Shown: in pieces, positions 33,283 through 43,359 of the stretch
Layout of the letters: every line of letters begins with the position of its first letter
Position numbering within the stretch: position 1 is the stretch's first letter
DNA from: Bacillota bacterium
GTDB taxonomy: Bacteria > Bacillota > Bacilli > Paenibacillales > Paenibacillaceae
DNA length: 50,627 nucleotides
Assembly: GCA_023386495.1 (NCBI GenBank)
Contig: JAEWJS010000079.1
Location: 1 to 50,627 of the forward strand
Reading direction: 5' to 3'
Notes under the pieces: model-generated
The model's input: only the letters and a program-made list of their open reading frames with translations
Told to the model about the DNA's origin: nothing
Database searches by the model: none
Program-made: the position numbers and the translations under genes

Positions 33283-34185
33283 TTATCGTCCTGCCATAAG
33301 CTTGGCTACCAATTGCGCGGTATACTTCTCGTTCAATTCGCTCATCTCGGCGATAATTTCCGACCGCGATGCATCGTCTACGGTATTCAGGATCTGCAAG
33401 GCCTTCGCCGGGCTGACCTCAGCCATCTGCAGCAGCAGCGTCGCTGCGCTGTCCGGCGCCATGTTGTTGAACGTACCGCTTAGCTGTGCGTCGTCGAGGT
33501 ATGGATTGGTCTGCGCTGCCGCCGGTGTCTGTTCATTCAACCGGGCTTGGAGGGCGGCAATCTGCCGATCCTTCGCCTTCACGGTATCCTTCAACATGAC
33601 GGTAGCCTCTGCCGCGCGTGCAGGCGCCATCTTCTCCATCACTGCGACCCGAATTTCCGGACGCATCGCATCCATGATAAGCACCATCTCCTCCAGCGTC
33701 ATGCTCTGCAGGATCGGCGCCGCCTTGCTCGGCGTGATCTGTCCGAACATCGACGCAAGCTCCGTGATGCGCGCTTGGTACGCCTCATCGTCAAGCTGCT
33801 TCTCTTGTCCGGCTTGGCTCAACTGCTCGAGCTGAGCCTGCAGTTCCGCAATCGTCTGCTCCTGTTGGGTCGTGGTAGATGCCAACTGCGTGACTTCGAT
33901 CTCCTTCGCGGCAAGCAGCGCTTCGAGCTCCGCGATTTTCTCCGATGCGTTCGTCTCGCGGATGGCCGCGTCAGTGACGGCCTCGCCCTCTGCGGCCGGC
34001 GCTTCCGGCAATATGCTCTCCAAGAACGGCACCTTATTGCCAGCTTCCAGGAACCGATTCCGCAGGTCGACATTGAACAAAGTGAGCAATACGCCCAGCA
34101 GGACCAAGGTGAATAGAATCGGCGTCAGGAAGAACATGAATCGTTCCATGCCGCTGTACGATTTGCCTGCTTCCACCTCTGCCAT
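33283..34185 (-). CDS. YlxF-like membrane protein with MgtE N-domain-like region
   Basis: 300 aa. One membrane segment (about 16-40) is followed by a coiled coil (about 80-130). An MgtE-type helical superhelix region follows in two parts: about 135-195 (FGQITPSKAAPILQSMTLEE) and about 240-295 (FNNMAPDSAATLLLQMAEVS). It matches the place and layout of B. subtilis YlxF, between fliJ and fliK, and resembles MotE-like proteins that act as periplasmic or cell-envelope chaperones for motors in other bacteria. A role in hook or stator assembly is inference. Confidence 0.85.
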   Translation of the reverse strand: MAEVEAGKSYSGMERFMFFLTPILFTLVLLGVLLTLFNVDLRNRFLEAGNKVPFLESILPEAPAAEGEAVTDAAIRETNASEKIAELEALLAAKEIEVTQLASTTTQQEQTIAELQAQLEQLSQAGQEKQLDDEAYQARITELASMFGQITPSKAAPILQSMTLEEMVLIMDAMRPEIRVAVMEKMAPARAAEATVMLKDTVKAKDRQIAALQARLNEQTPAAAQTNPYLDDAQLSGTFNNMAPDSAATLLLQMAEVSPAKALQILNTVDDASRSEIIAEMSELNEKYTAQLVAKLMAGR

Positions 34186-34215
34186 GTTGATTCCTCCCTT
34201 CCGGATCCTTAAGGC

Positions 34216-34233
34216 GCTGCCAACTCGGGCAGC
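34216..34233 (-). promoter_or_regulatory. Intergenic hairpin between fliJ and the YlxF-like gene
   Basis: On the minus strand GCTGCC pairs perfectly with GGCAGC around the six-base loop CGAGTT. No T tract follows. It fills part of the 68-base gap, which is long for this operon. It is possibly a processing or pausing site. Confidence 0.45.
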
Positions 34234-34253
34234 TGCTCATGATGTGATGCACC

Positions 34254-34703
34254 TCAGCCGTGGCTAGGAAGCAGGAAGCGCACCGTTGCCATTTCGTCCA
34301 GCTCGTTCTGCTCTTTCACCAAGGCTGTATGCATGAATTTCTCGAGCGCCTTCTCCTTCGCCTTGAGCCATACCTTCTCGTCCTTCATCGTGTCCGACAG
34401 CGCCGACTGCTTACGGGACACCTCAGCCATCGCGAGCTCAACATCCTGCATCTTGCTCACGATCGCGGTGTCGAGGTAATCCACGTAGCTCTGCACCATC
34501 TGCAGCTCGGATAGCGGAGCTCCTCCGCTTGCTGCCGTCTGCAGATGCTCAAGCCATGCAAGACGGTCAGCCGTCAGCTGCTCCAGCGACTGTTCTTCGG
34601 CTTGGAGTTTGCCAATCGCCGCAGACAGCATCCACTCGGCTTGCGTTTTCTCGCTCTTCTTGAGATCTACGATCTTCTGGTACGGGTAACGGTACTTAGC
34701 CAT
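34254..34703 (-). CDS. fliJ: Flagellar export chaperone FliJ
   Basis: 149 aa, nearly all coiled coil. It has the family start MAKYRYPYQKIVDLKKSEKT and a charged C-terminal part. FliJ sits in the centre of the FliI hexamer like the gamma subunit of F-ATPase and delivers chaperones to FlhA. It lies eight bases after fliI. Confidence 0.93.
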   Translation of the reverse strand: MAKYRYPYQKIVDLKKSEKTQAEWMLSAAIGKLQAEEQSLEQLTADRLAWLEHLQTAASGGAPLSELQMVQSYVDYLDTAIVSKMQDVELAMAEVSRKQSALSDTMKDEKVWLKAKEKALEKFMHTALVKEQNELDEMATVRFLLPSHG

Positions 34704-34711
34704 TCCGGCGA

Positions 34712-36037
34712 TCAGCCTCCGTTGAATTCAGATATAAGCCGTTGTTGCGCTGTCGTGAATACGACTTTCTCGTTCGTCTTCTGCGTTGAGAAGGCGCGAA
34801 TCGCATCATAATGTTCGATCGCCCGATCAATCTGCGCATTCGAGCCGCGTTGATACGCCCCGATATTGATCAAGTCCTCCGAATCTCTATAGACAGAGAG
34901 CAATCGCTTCAACTCGTTCGCCGCATCCTGGTGCGACTCGGGTACGATATCGTTCATGACCCGGCTGACGGAGGCCAGCACGTCGATCGCAGGGAAGTGA
35001 CCCTTGTTGGCTAAGCTTCGACTGAGCACGATATGGCCGTCCAGAATGCCGCGAACGGCATCGGCAATCGGTTCATTCATATCATCCCCGTCGACCAATA
35101 CCGTATAGAAGGCCGTGATCGAGCCCGTCGGTCCTGTGCCAGCACGCTCCAGAAGCTTCGGCAGCATCGCGAACACGGAAGGCGTATAGCCCCTCGTGGC
35201 CGGCGGCTCGCCGATCGCGAGGCCAACCTCGCGTTGCGCCATCGCGAAGCGCGTCACCGAGTCCATCATCAGCATGACGTTCAACCCGCGGTCGCGAAAA
35301 TATTCCGCGATCGTCGTCGCGATCAGCGCGCCCTTGATTCGAATCAGTGCCGGCTGGTCGGACGTCGCTACGACGACTACAGAGCGTGCCAGCCCTTCTG
35401 GACCCAAGTCCTTCTCGATAAACTCAAGCACCTCGCGGCCTCGTTCGCCGATGAGCGCGATGACGTTGACATCGGCTGACGTGTTGCGGGCAATCATGCC
35501 GAGCAGCGTACTCTTACCGACACCGGAGCCGGCGAATATCCCGACGCGCTGGCCTTGTCCTACGGTAAGCAGTCCATCGATGGCGCGCACGCCGATACCG
35601 AGCGGCTCCGTGACGCGCGGCCGGAACAACGGGTTGCTCGGCGCGTTATGCGTCGAGTAATGCGGCATGCGCGTCGGGATGAACGAGCCGTCCAGCGGCT
35701 GACCCAATCCGTCCAACACCTTGCCGAGCAGTTCCGAACCGACCTGGATCGTGAGCGGCTTGCCTGTACCGACCACATCGCAGCCAGGCCCTATCGCGTG
35801 CAGGTCGCCAAGCGGCATGAGTATGACTTTATTGTTGCGGAAGCCAACCACCTCCGCTTTAAGCGGTTTGGCGGATTTAGCGGGGTAGATATAACAGACA
35901 TCGCCTACGCTCGCATCAGGACCTTCCGATTCGACGGTGAGCCCGATGACTTGCGTCACCTTGCCATTCACGCGGACGGGATCGATCGGTCTCAGATGCT
36001 CGATATACCGTGCTGCGTCAAGCTTCGAGCCTATCAT
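34712..36037 (-). CDS. fliI: Flagellum-specific ATPase FliI
   Basis: 441 aa. Walker A AGSGVGKST is at residues 169-177, with LIGERGREVLEFIE and LMMDSVTRFAMAQREVGLA (Walker B region) following, as in F1-beta-related export ATPases. It forms a hexamer that uses ATP to unfold and release export substrates. It overlaps fliH by 20 bases, consistent with coupled synthesis of this complex. Confidence 0.97.
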   Translation of the reverse strand: MIGSKLDAARYIEHLRPIDPVRVNGKVTQVIGLTVESEGPDASVGDVCYIYPAKSAKPLKAEVVGFRNNKVILMPLGDLHAIGPGCDVVGTGKPLTIQVGSELLGKVLDGLGQPLDGSFIPTRMPHYSTHNAPSNPLFRPRVTEPLGIGVRAIDGLLTVGQGQRVGIFAGSGVGKSTLLGMIARNTSADVNVIALIGERGREVLEFIEKDLGPEGLARSVVVVATSDQPALIRIKGALIATTIAEYFRDRGLNVMLMMDSVTRFAMAQREVGLAIGEPPATRGYTPSVFAMLPKLLERAGTGPTGSITAFYTVLVDGDDMNEPIADAVRGILDGHIVLSRSLANKGHFPAIDVLASVSRVMNDIVPESHQDAANELKRLLSVYRDSEDLINIGAYQRGSNAQIDRAIEHYDAIRAFSTQKTNEKVVFTTAQQRLISEFNGG

Positions 36038-36872
36038 CCTGCAGCCTCCGCTCTTCGCCTTGCAGCGAAATTTGGATTAATTCGCGCTTGATCTCTTCCA
36101 ATTGCGTATCGATGCGAGCATCGATGCTGCCGAAGGAGGATCGGATTACGCAGCCATGGTCGCGAACCGTCGCGTCCGGCAATATTTGCAGTTCCGCCTG
36201 CGAATCGATCGCTAGACTCAATTCCTCGCGGGCGGCTTGAACGAAAGCCAATTGCGATGGCGACACGCAGAGCGCGATAACGCCTTGCTCCCGCCTGCGC
36301 GACAACGACTTTTTGGCGAGCTCGATGGCAAGCAACGGGGACGCCTCTACTTCCTTGGCGATGACCTTCTCCGCGATTGCCGTGCTCAGCTCGACTAGGA
36401 ACGGCTCCGCCTCTTGAATGATTTGCTCTTTCATTAAATAGGCTTGTTCCAACAATTGCTTCGCCTCTTGCATCCGGGCTTCCCATTGCTGCCGGACTTC
36501 TTCTTCGGCTTGCGAATACCCTTCGGCATAGCCTTGCTCATAACCGGCTTGCCTTGCCGTTTCGGTCAACTCCAGGTCTTGTGCCCGCCGCTCTTGCCAC
36601 CAGCCCGCAATTTGCGCTTCGGCATCCCGCAGCTGTTGTGCCGCTTCCTCGGATGCTTGGCGGACGCGTTCCTCCGCGAACGCTTCGGCATCCTGCAGAA
36701 TCTGGTTCTTCAGCTTGACGGTCTGTTCGTCGGGAGACGTTGCCTGTTCCTCGCTGACGGACGTATCTTGATGCAGCGCCGCATAGTGCTGCTGTTTCAC
36801 CCATTCGAGTCGTTTCAGGTCTTCGATCGATATCACGTAGGATGACTTAATCAAATTAGACAATGATATCAT
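36018..36872 (-). CDS. fliH: Flagellar assembly protein FliH
   Basis: 284 aa. The N-terminal half is a long, Glu/Gln-rich coiled coil with the Gly-repeat-like AGYEQGYAEGYSQAEEEV (about 129-146, GxxxG pattern). The C-terminal domain (about 160-265) is related to V-ATPase E-type stator subunits. It dimerises and binds FliI. The start is uncertain: the ATG at 36872 overlaps fliG by 17 bases but has its GGAGG only two bases away, and a TTG three codons later has 11 bases. Confidence 0.92.
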   Translation of the reverse strand: MISLSNLIKSSYVISIEDLKRLEWVKQQHYAALHQDTSVSEEQATSPDEQTVKLKNQILQDAEAFAEERVRQASEEAAQQLRDAEAQIAGWWQERRAQDLELTETARQAGYEQGYAEGYSQAEEEVRQQWEARMQEAKQLLEQAYLMKEQIIQEAEPFLVELSTAIAEKVIAKEVEASPLLAIELAKKSLSRRREQGVIALCVSPSQLAFVQAAREELSLAIDSQAELQILPDATVRDHGCVIRSSFGSIDARIDTQLEEIKRELIQISLQGEERRLQDDRLEA

Positions 36873-37875
36873 CTCCTCCGCCGCGCGCGATGATGATCTC
36901 GCCGGATTCCTCCAGCCTGCGGATCGTCGCTACGATGCGTGTCTGCGCCTCTTCCACGTCACGCAGACGGACAGGGCCCATGAACTCCATTTCTTCCTTG
37001 AATGTTTCGGACATCCGTTTGGACATGTTGCGGAAGATCGCTTCCCGCACTTCCTCGCTGGCCACCTTAAGCGCAAGCTGGAGGTCGGCATTCTCGATAT
37101 CGCGGATGATCCGCTGAATCGAACGATTGTCGATATTGACGATGTCCTCGAAGACGAACATCCGCTTCTTGATCTCCTCCGCAAGCTCCGGATCCTGAAT
37201 TTCGAGCGAATCGAGAATCGTCCGTTCCGTGCCGCGGTCGACGCCGTTCAGAATCTGGACGATGGATTCGATGCCGCCTGCCATCGTGTAATCCTGCGTG
37301 ACGGTCGAAGAGAGCTTCTGTTCCAGCACGCGCTCGACTTGCGAGATGACCTCCGGCGACGTGCTGTCCATGAGCGCGATTCTTCTCGCGACCTCCGCCT
37401 GCTTCTCCTGCGGAAGCGAGGAGAGAATGGCAGATGCTTGGTCCGCTTGCAAGTAGGACAATACTAAGGCAATCGTCTGCGCATTCTCGTTCTGAATGAA
37501 GTTGAGAATTTGCGTCGGGTCGGCCTTCCGAGCAAAGTCGAACGGTCTAACCTGCAGCGTCGCGGTCAGACGGTTGATAACCTCGAGCGCCTTGCCTTCG
37601 CCGAGCGCCTTCTCGAGGATCGTCTTCGCGTATTGGATGCCGCCTTGCGATATATATTCCTGAGCCATGCAGATCTGATGGAATTCCGAGAGAATCGTTT
37701 CCTTATCCAGACTGTCGACTTTTCGAACATTGGCGATTTCGAGCGTCAATTGCTCGATCTCTTCGTCACGCAGGTGCTTGAAGATCTGCGCAGACACTTC
37801 CGGTCCCAGGGTTATCAACAGAATGGCCGCCTTTTGTCGTCCGGTAAGCCCTTGGAATGCCGATGCCCTAGCCAT
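36856..37875 (-). CDS. fliG: Flagellar motor switch protein FliG
   Basis: 339 aa with the three armadillo-type domains. The N-terminal domain (LTGRQKAAILLITLGPEVSA) binds FliF, the middle domain (about 115-190) binds FliM, and the C-terminal domain (about 240-335) carries the charged helix facing the stator (MEFMGPVRLRDVEEAQTRIV). Length and domains are standard. The ATG has GGGGTGAG upstream. Confidence 0.97.
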   Translation of the reverse strand: MARASAFQGLTGRQKAAILLITLGPEVSAQIFKHLRDEEIEQLTLEIANVRKVDSLDKETILSEFHQICMAQEYISQGGIQYAKTILEKALGEGKALEVINRLTATLQVRPFDFARKADPTQILNFIQNENAQTIALVLSYLQADQASAILSSLPQEKQAEVARRIALMDSTSPEVISQVERVLEQKLSSTVTQDYTMAGGIESIVQILNGVDRGTERTILDSLEIQDPELAEEIKKRMFVFEDIVNIDNRSIQRIIRDIENADLQLALKVASEEVREAIFRNMSKRMSETFKEEMEFMGPVRLRDVEEAQTRIVATIRRLEESGEIIIARGGGDDIIV

Positions 37876-37892
37876 TACGACTCACCCCTAAC

Positions 37893-39467
37893 CTATTCAT
37901 CCACAAGCCAAGTGCGAAGCAGGTTGACGAAGTCTTCCGGCTTCCGCTTGGCGAATTGTTCCAATTGTTTGCGCATCTGGCTCTCGGTCGTAACCTGATC
38001 GAGATCGATCGTAGGCAGTTCAACCTTCGCCGGCTGCAGCGATTCTTCTTCGGCCGCCGCGATCGCGGCTTGCCTGCGTCTTCTCATCAGCACGACGGCT
38101 GCGATGACGCCTACAGCAAGTGCCGATGCTCCGATCCCGATTGCCCAGCCGAGCGGCAGCCCTGCCGTTGCTGTACCATCCGCGCCTTCGGCGAACGGCT
38201 GCGAGATCAATGATACCTTACGCGACAGGATCGTGTCGTCCATCAAATCTTGGCCGGATTCCGCGAGCTGCGTACGGACAAGTGTAGTCAAGTAACCCAT
38301 CACGATATCGCGGCTCTCATCCGTCAATGCGCCTTCTGCCACCCCGATGCCGATCGACAGATCCTTCACGACGAATGGGGCGGAGATCACTTGGCTCTGG
38401 ATTCGGCTGATTTCGTAATTGGTCACCCGCGAGGAATCCTCCGAGCTCGACGAGCTCGAGCCGTCAACAGCCTGATACCCCGGCACGTCCGTCTCGCCCG
38501 TCCCGGTTACTCCGCCGGCCTGGCCGCTTGAGCCGGTCGTCGTGCTGTTCTCGATTTGCTCGCTGATGACGATCCCGTTGTTGCTTCCCGGCAGCGGCTC
38601 AACCTTGTTCTCGGTCGAGGTGCGCTGGTCAAAATTCATCGTGCTGGCGACGCTGATCACCAAGTTGTCTCCGCCGATGATTTTACCCAGGAATTGATGA
38701 ATGTTGCGCTTCAGGTCATTCTCATACTTGCGCTGTACCTGGAATTGCGCTTCGACTGCGGATGAAGCAAAGCCTGTGCCGCCGCTCAGCTTGTCTGATG
38801 CCACGAGTTCCGCCTCTTGGCTGGAAATCGTGATATTGTCGATCGGCAAGTTAGGGACGGCCGTCTTAACCAAATTATAGTACCCGTCAATCTGCTCTTG
38901 CGATGGGCGGAAGCCGGGTTTGAATTCCATCGTGATCGATGCGGACGCAAGCTCTTTTTCGCTGTTCGCGAAGACAGATTCTTCCGGAAGATTGATCAGA
39001 ACGTTCGTACGCTGCACGCCGATCATGTTATTGAGCAGCTGCTGCACTTCGCCATTCAGCGCATTGCGGTAGCGTACGTCGAATTCGTTGTCGGTCATGC
39101 CGAACTGCGATACGCCTTCGTTGAAGGTCTCGAAGCCGATGGAGCCGTTCTGCACCATGCCCTGCGAGCCGACGTCGAGCTTCACCTTCGTCGCCATAGC
39201 CGCCGGCACGGAAATGCTGGTCCCATCCGGTCCTAGCTCAAAAGGCACTCCTGCTTCCTCGAGATGCTGGATAATCGCTGCGGCATCTGTCGTGTCCAAA
39301 TTCTGGAATGCGAGTTCATACTCCGTTCTGGAGAACATATAAGTCAGAAGGATAATGGCAAGGATGAGGCCACCTACGGTCGCGGCGAGCATGATCTTCT
39401 GCTTTTTACTGAATTGCTGCCAATATTGGACCGTACGGTCACGATACTGGACGAATTTCTCGTTCAC
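37893..39467 (-). CDS. fliF: Flagellar MS-ring protein FliF
   Basis: 524 aa. The first membrane segment (about 25-46) is followed by the ring-building motifs (YRNALNGEVQQLLNNMIGVQ and the STMNFDQRTSTE region). A Ser/Gly-rich stretch (about 310-345) and a second membrane segment (about 433-455) follow. The cytoplasmic tail ends with the FliG-binding part QLEQFAKRKPEDFVNLLRTW. FliF is the first structure built in the basal body. Confidence 0.97.
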   Translation of the reverse strand: MNEKFVQYRDRTVQYWQQFSKKQKIMLAATVGGLILAIILLTYMFSRTEYELAFQNLDTTDAAAIIQHLEEAGVPFELGPDGTSISVPAAMATKVKLDVGSQGMVQNGSIGFETFNEGVSQFGMTDNEFDVRYRNALNGEVQQLLNNMIGVQRTNVLINLPEESVFANSEKELASASITMEFKPGFRPSQEQIDGYYNLVKTAVPNLPIDNITISSQEAELVASDKLSGGTGFASSAVEAQFQVQRKYENDLKRNIHQFLGKIIGGDNLVISVASTMNFDQRTSTENKVEPLPGSNNGIVISEQIENSTTTGSSGQAGGVTGTGETDVPGYQAVDGSSSSSSEDSSRVTNYEISRIQSQVISAPFVVKDLSIGIGVAEGALTDESRDIVMGYLTTLVRTQLAESGQDLMDDTILSRKVSLISQPFAEGADGTATAGLPLGWAIGIGASALAVGVIAAVVLMRRRRQAAIAAAEEESLQPAKVELPTIDLDQVTTESQMRKQLEQFAKRKPEDFVNLLRTWLVDE

Positions 39468-39508
39468 GATTTCACCTCACCCGGTACTTTGCTGGGACAA
39501 AAGTGCGA

Positions 39509-39814
39509 TTAGACTTGCATCCGCATGACTTCGTGGTAGGCCTCGATGACTTTGTTGCGGATCTGCGTGGTGAGTTGGAGACTCAGCTTCGCTTGCTCGG
39601 ATATGATCATAAGCTCAGATACGTCCGCTTGGCCGATGATGAACTTGTCCGTCGTCTCGTGTACCTTATGCTCCTGCGCGGCAATGCCGTCGATGGCATC
39701 CTGCAGGAAGGAGCCGAAATCCTGCGTAACTTCGGCAGGCGTCGCCTTAGACGCGGCGTTAGCAACCTGCATGCGGATCGGCGCAAGCTGGCCCGCCAAT
39801 GGATTGGTAATCAA
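39509..39814 (-). CDS. fliE: Flagellar hook-basal body complex protein FliE
   Basis: 101 aa. The C-terminal conserved helix KLSLQLTTQIRNKVIEAYHE and the central DFGSFLQDAI segment identify FliE, which joins the MS ring to the rod. It lies between flgC and fliF, which is the conserved order. Confidence 0.95.
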   Translation of the reverse strand: MITNPLAGQLAPIRMQVANAASKATPAEVTQDFGSFLQDAIDGIAAQEHKVHETTDKFIIGQADVSELMIISEQAKLSLQLTTQIRNKVIEAYHEVMRMQV

Positions 39815-39841
39815 TGCTATCCCTCCATGCTAGTCTGATAA

Positions 39842-40297
39842 TTAGGATCGGCCGATCTCAAGCGCCTTGCTGAACATCGACTTCGTTGCGTTAAGCGCCG
39901 TGACGTTCGCTTCGTAGGAACGCGTTGCGGAGATCATGTCCACCATTTCTTTGAGGACATCCACGTTCGGCATCTTCACGTAGCCGTCTGCATCCGCATC
40001 GGGATGACTCGGATTGTACACCAGCTTAGGCGGGGTGCGATCTTCCATGATCTGCGTAGCCTTCACGCCCGTCGAACGTCCTGCCCCGTTCCCCAGCTTC
40101 TCGTTCAACACATCGGAGAACTTCGACTTAATGGGTTCAAGCACGACCATCTTGCGTGTGTAGGGCTCGAACTTGCCGTTGACGAGACGGCCTCGCGTCG
40201 TCTCCGCATTGGCAATATTGGACGAGATGACATCCATTCGCAGCCGCTGCGCCGTAAGCGCCGACGAGCTTGCATCGAATCCGTTAGTCAGCTTCAC
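39842..40297 (-). CDS. flgC: Flagellar basal-body rod protein FlgC
   Basis: 151 aa. It has the rod-family N-terminus with ASSSALTAQRLRMDVISSNIAN and the C-terminus MVDMISATRSYEANVTALN, both needed for axial packing. The central part is short. It begins two bases after the flgB stop and is probably coupled to it. Confidence 0.96.
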   Translation of the reverse strand: MKLTNGFDASSSALTAQRLRMDVISSNIANAETTRGRLVNGKFEPYTRKMVVLEPIKSKFSDVLNEKLGNGAGRSTGVKATQIMEDRTPPKLVYNPSHPDADADGYVKMPNVDVLKEMVDMISATRSYEANVTALNATKSMFSKALEIGRS

Positions 40298-40299
40298 GA

Positions 40300-40713
40300 T
40301 TAAGCTCTCCCTTCAATGCCGATTCGCATCATGCTGAAATCATGGTTCAATTGGCGAATGAGCGCGTTATAGCGCAGTTGGTTCTTCGCCAGGAGCGACA
40401 TTTCGCGGTCAATATCCACATTGTTTACGTTGTTGTTCATTACCGACAGATGGTCGGTCACCAGCTGAGGCTGCAAATTGCTGCCGCCTTGGCCGAAGAC
40501 GAAGTGCTTGGCATGCGTCCGCTTGCCTGCAATCGCCAAGTTCCCTGCACCCGACAGTTCGCGCTGCAAGTAATCTTCGAATACGACTTCGGAACGCTTA
40601 AAGCCCGGCGTTTCGTTGTTCGCAACGTTATCCGCGATGACCTGCTGACGCAGCTCAGCTGCTCCGATCGCGCCTTGCAGCCGACTAAATTCGGGTCCGC
40701 GCAACAAATTCAT
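40300..40713 (-). CDS. flgB: Flagellar basal-body rod protein FlgB (first gene of the fla/che operon)
   Basis: 137 aa from the ATG at 40713. It has the rod motif LRQQVIADNVANNETPGFKR and the C-terminal VDIDREMSLLAKNQLRYN. The open frame reaches a TTG eight codons upstream, but that codon precedes the weak Shine-Dalgarno GTGGGGG, so the ATG is better. It is the first gene after the codY terminator. The operon promoter must lie in the AT-rich gap 40714-40896. Confidence 0.95.
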   Translation of the reverse strand: MNLLRGPEFSRLQGAIGAAELRQQVIADNVANNETPGFKRSEVVFEDYLQRELSGAGNLAIAGKRTHAKHFVFGQGGSNLQPQLVTDHLSVMNNNVNNVDIDREMSLLAKNQLRYNALIRQLNHDFSMMRIGIEGRA

Positions 40714-40896
40714 GGAGAACCCCCACTTTCCTGTCAAATATCTAATCTAGTTATTCAACAAGTTTATTTGCATTCCTGCTCATTTCGACACTTTTTTATT
40801 AAAAAAATGAGAGCTTCTGTCGATATAGTAGAGATATAGTGTCGTTATGTGCCGACAGATAATTATTCCTCACTTTTAGGACGATCTACAATAAGC
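40714..40896 (-). promoter_or_regulatory. AT-rich promoter and operator region of the fla/che operon
   Basis: Non-coding and clearly more AT-rich than its surroundings. On the minus strand TTGTAG, 18 bases, AATAAT (near 40890-40861) could be a sigma-A promoter. Downstream ACTATATC is repeated after 11 bases (about 40839-40821), flanked by CTGTCG and CGACAG as an outer inverted repeat. This spacing suits a protein bound to one face of the helix. I do not find a good SigD promoter (TAAA with GCCGATAT) or a good CodY box. Region certain; site calls weak. Confidence 0.5.
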
Positions 40897-40932
40897 AAAA
40901 AGCCCTATCTTTTTTCTGAGATAGGGCTTTTT
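40897..40932 (-). terminator. Strong, near-symmetric Rho-independent terminator after codY
   Basis: On the minus strand AAAAAGCCCTATCT pairs with AGATAGGGCTTTTT around an eight-base loop. The flanking A and T tracts let it work in both directions. It isolates codY from the fla/che operon. A small ATGAGA/TCTCAT hairpin lies just after the codY stop. Confidence 0.92.
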
Positions 40933-40957
40933 CCATGAAACCTCAATGAGAGGCTTC

Positions 40958-41728
40958 TCATATTTTAATTTTATGCAGTTCCTGCAGGAGTTGATGGTTC
41001 AGGATCTTGATATACGTCCCTTTCATTCCCAGCGACCGCGTCTCGATAACCCCGGCGCTCTCCAGCTTGCGGAGCGCGTTCACGATGACGGATCTCGTGA
41101 TGCCGACTCGGTCCGCGATCTTCGAGGCGACGAGCAAGCCTTCCTTCTCGCCCAACTCCTCGAATATATGCTCGACTGCCTCCAATTCGCTGAAAGACAA
41201 GGAATTCACCGCAACCGAGACTACCGCTCTGCTGCGAGCCTCTACCTCGATTTCCTCCGCGCGCTCGCGAATGATTTCCATGCCGACGATCGTCGATCCG
41301 TATTCTGCCAGTATCAAGTCATCCTCGCCGAACGGGCCGGTCAATCTCGTGAGCACCAGCGTTCCCAGCCGATCGCCGCTGCCGATGATCGGGACGACGG
41401 TCATGATCTCGTGCCCGGCCATGTCCGGGAAAGTATCGGCAATGCCAGCGTCTGGCTCGACATTCGTTACCGTCTCTTGCATTTGGAGGAATCGTTCATT
41501 CGTATCGGCCCCGAAATGCGTCTCGTTACTTGACGCCGCTCGAATGCGCTCCTGATCGAGCGCCCCGGCGGCCGCACATCCAAGCAGCTTGCCGCGTCGG
41601 CTTACGACGAATACATGTGCCTGAATCGTCGAGCCTAGCACCTCCGCCATTTCGCGGAAGCTCAGCGCTTTGCCCGCTGCTCGCTGCAGCATGCGGTTCA
41701 ATGTTCTCGTTTTTGCTAATAGTGACAT
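40958..41728 (-). CDS. codY: GTP- and branched-chain amino acid-sensing transcriptional repressor CodY
   Basis: 256 aa. The N-terminal GAF-type domain (about 1-155) binds Ile/Leu/Val and the C-terminal winged helix (about 190-250) binds DNA, with SKIADRVGITRSVIVNALRK as the recognition part. CodY represses adaptation genes, including motility genes in B. subtilis, while nutrients are rich. I use the ATG at 41728 (MSLLAKTRTLNRMLQ), eight bases after GGGAGG; the longer frame is not supported. It lies between hslU and the motility operon. Copy B of the palindromic repeat lies just upstream. Confidence 0.97.
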   Translation of the reverse strand: MSLLAKTRTLNRMLQRAAGKALSFREMAEVLGSTIQAHVFVVSRRGKLLGCAAAGALDQERIRAASSNETHFGADTNERFLQMQETVTNVEPDAGIADTFPDMAGHEIMTVVPIIGSGDRLGTLVLTRLTGPFGEDDLILAEYGSTIVGMEIIRERAEEIEVEARSRAVVSVAVNSLSFSELEAVEHIFEELGEKEGLLVASKIADRVGITRSVIVNALRKLESAGVIETRSLGMKGTYIKILNHQLLQELHKIKI

Positions 41729-41764
41729 GCCCACTGCCTCCCAGATTCCCTTACACTGCATTGG

Positions 41765-41914
41765 CATCGCTTGTGATCACGAAGCATCGCTTCGGAGCTT
41801 ATTCGACGTCGAATCTTGAACGCTAGCGAAAATTCCGGTGCTCACGTAGGTCTGCCTACGCTCCGCTCCTCATTTTCTACTATCGTTCAACCTTCTCGGT
41901 GCTGACAAGCGATG
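41765..41914. repeat. Dispersed palindromic repeat, copy B (codY-hslU gap)
   Basis: A 150-bp element with perfect 10-bp terminal inverted repeats: CATCGCTTGT at 41765-41774 and its complement at 41905-41914. It contains a long internal imperfect hairpin, 41816-41850 with 41855-41890, opening with TTGAACG/CGTTCAA and closing with CGTAGG/CCTACG. It matches copy A at 8573-8717 along its length. It has no coding capacity. It fills most of the gap between the hslU stop and the codY ribosome-binding site, so it is transcribed if hslVU and codY share a message. Confidence 0.88.
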
Positions 41915-41939
41915 TTTTAGAAGTAATCATATATTGTCC

Positions 41940-43340
<1,401 letters not shown>

Positions 43341-43359
43341 TGGAACACCCTCCGTTCGC

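Noticed and set aside
40714..40896. SigD-type promoter or CodY box before flgB
   Set aside because: I searched by eye for TAAA with GCCGATAT at 14-16 bases and for AATTTTCWGAAAATT; only partial matches exist, so neither is called.
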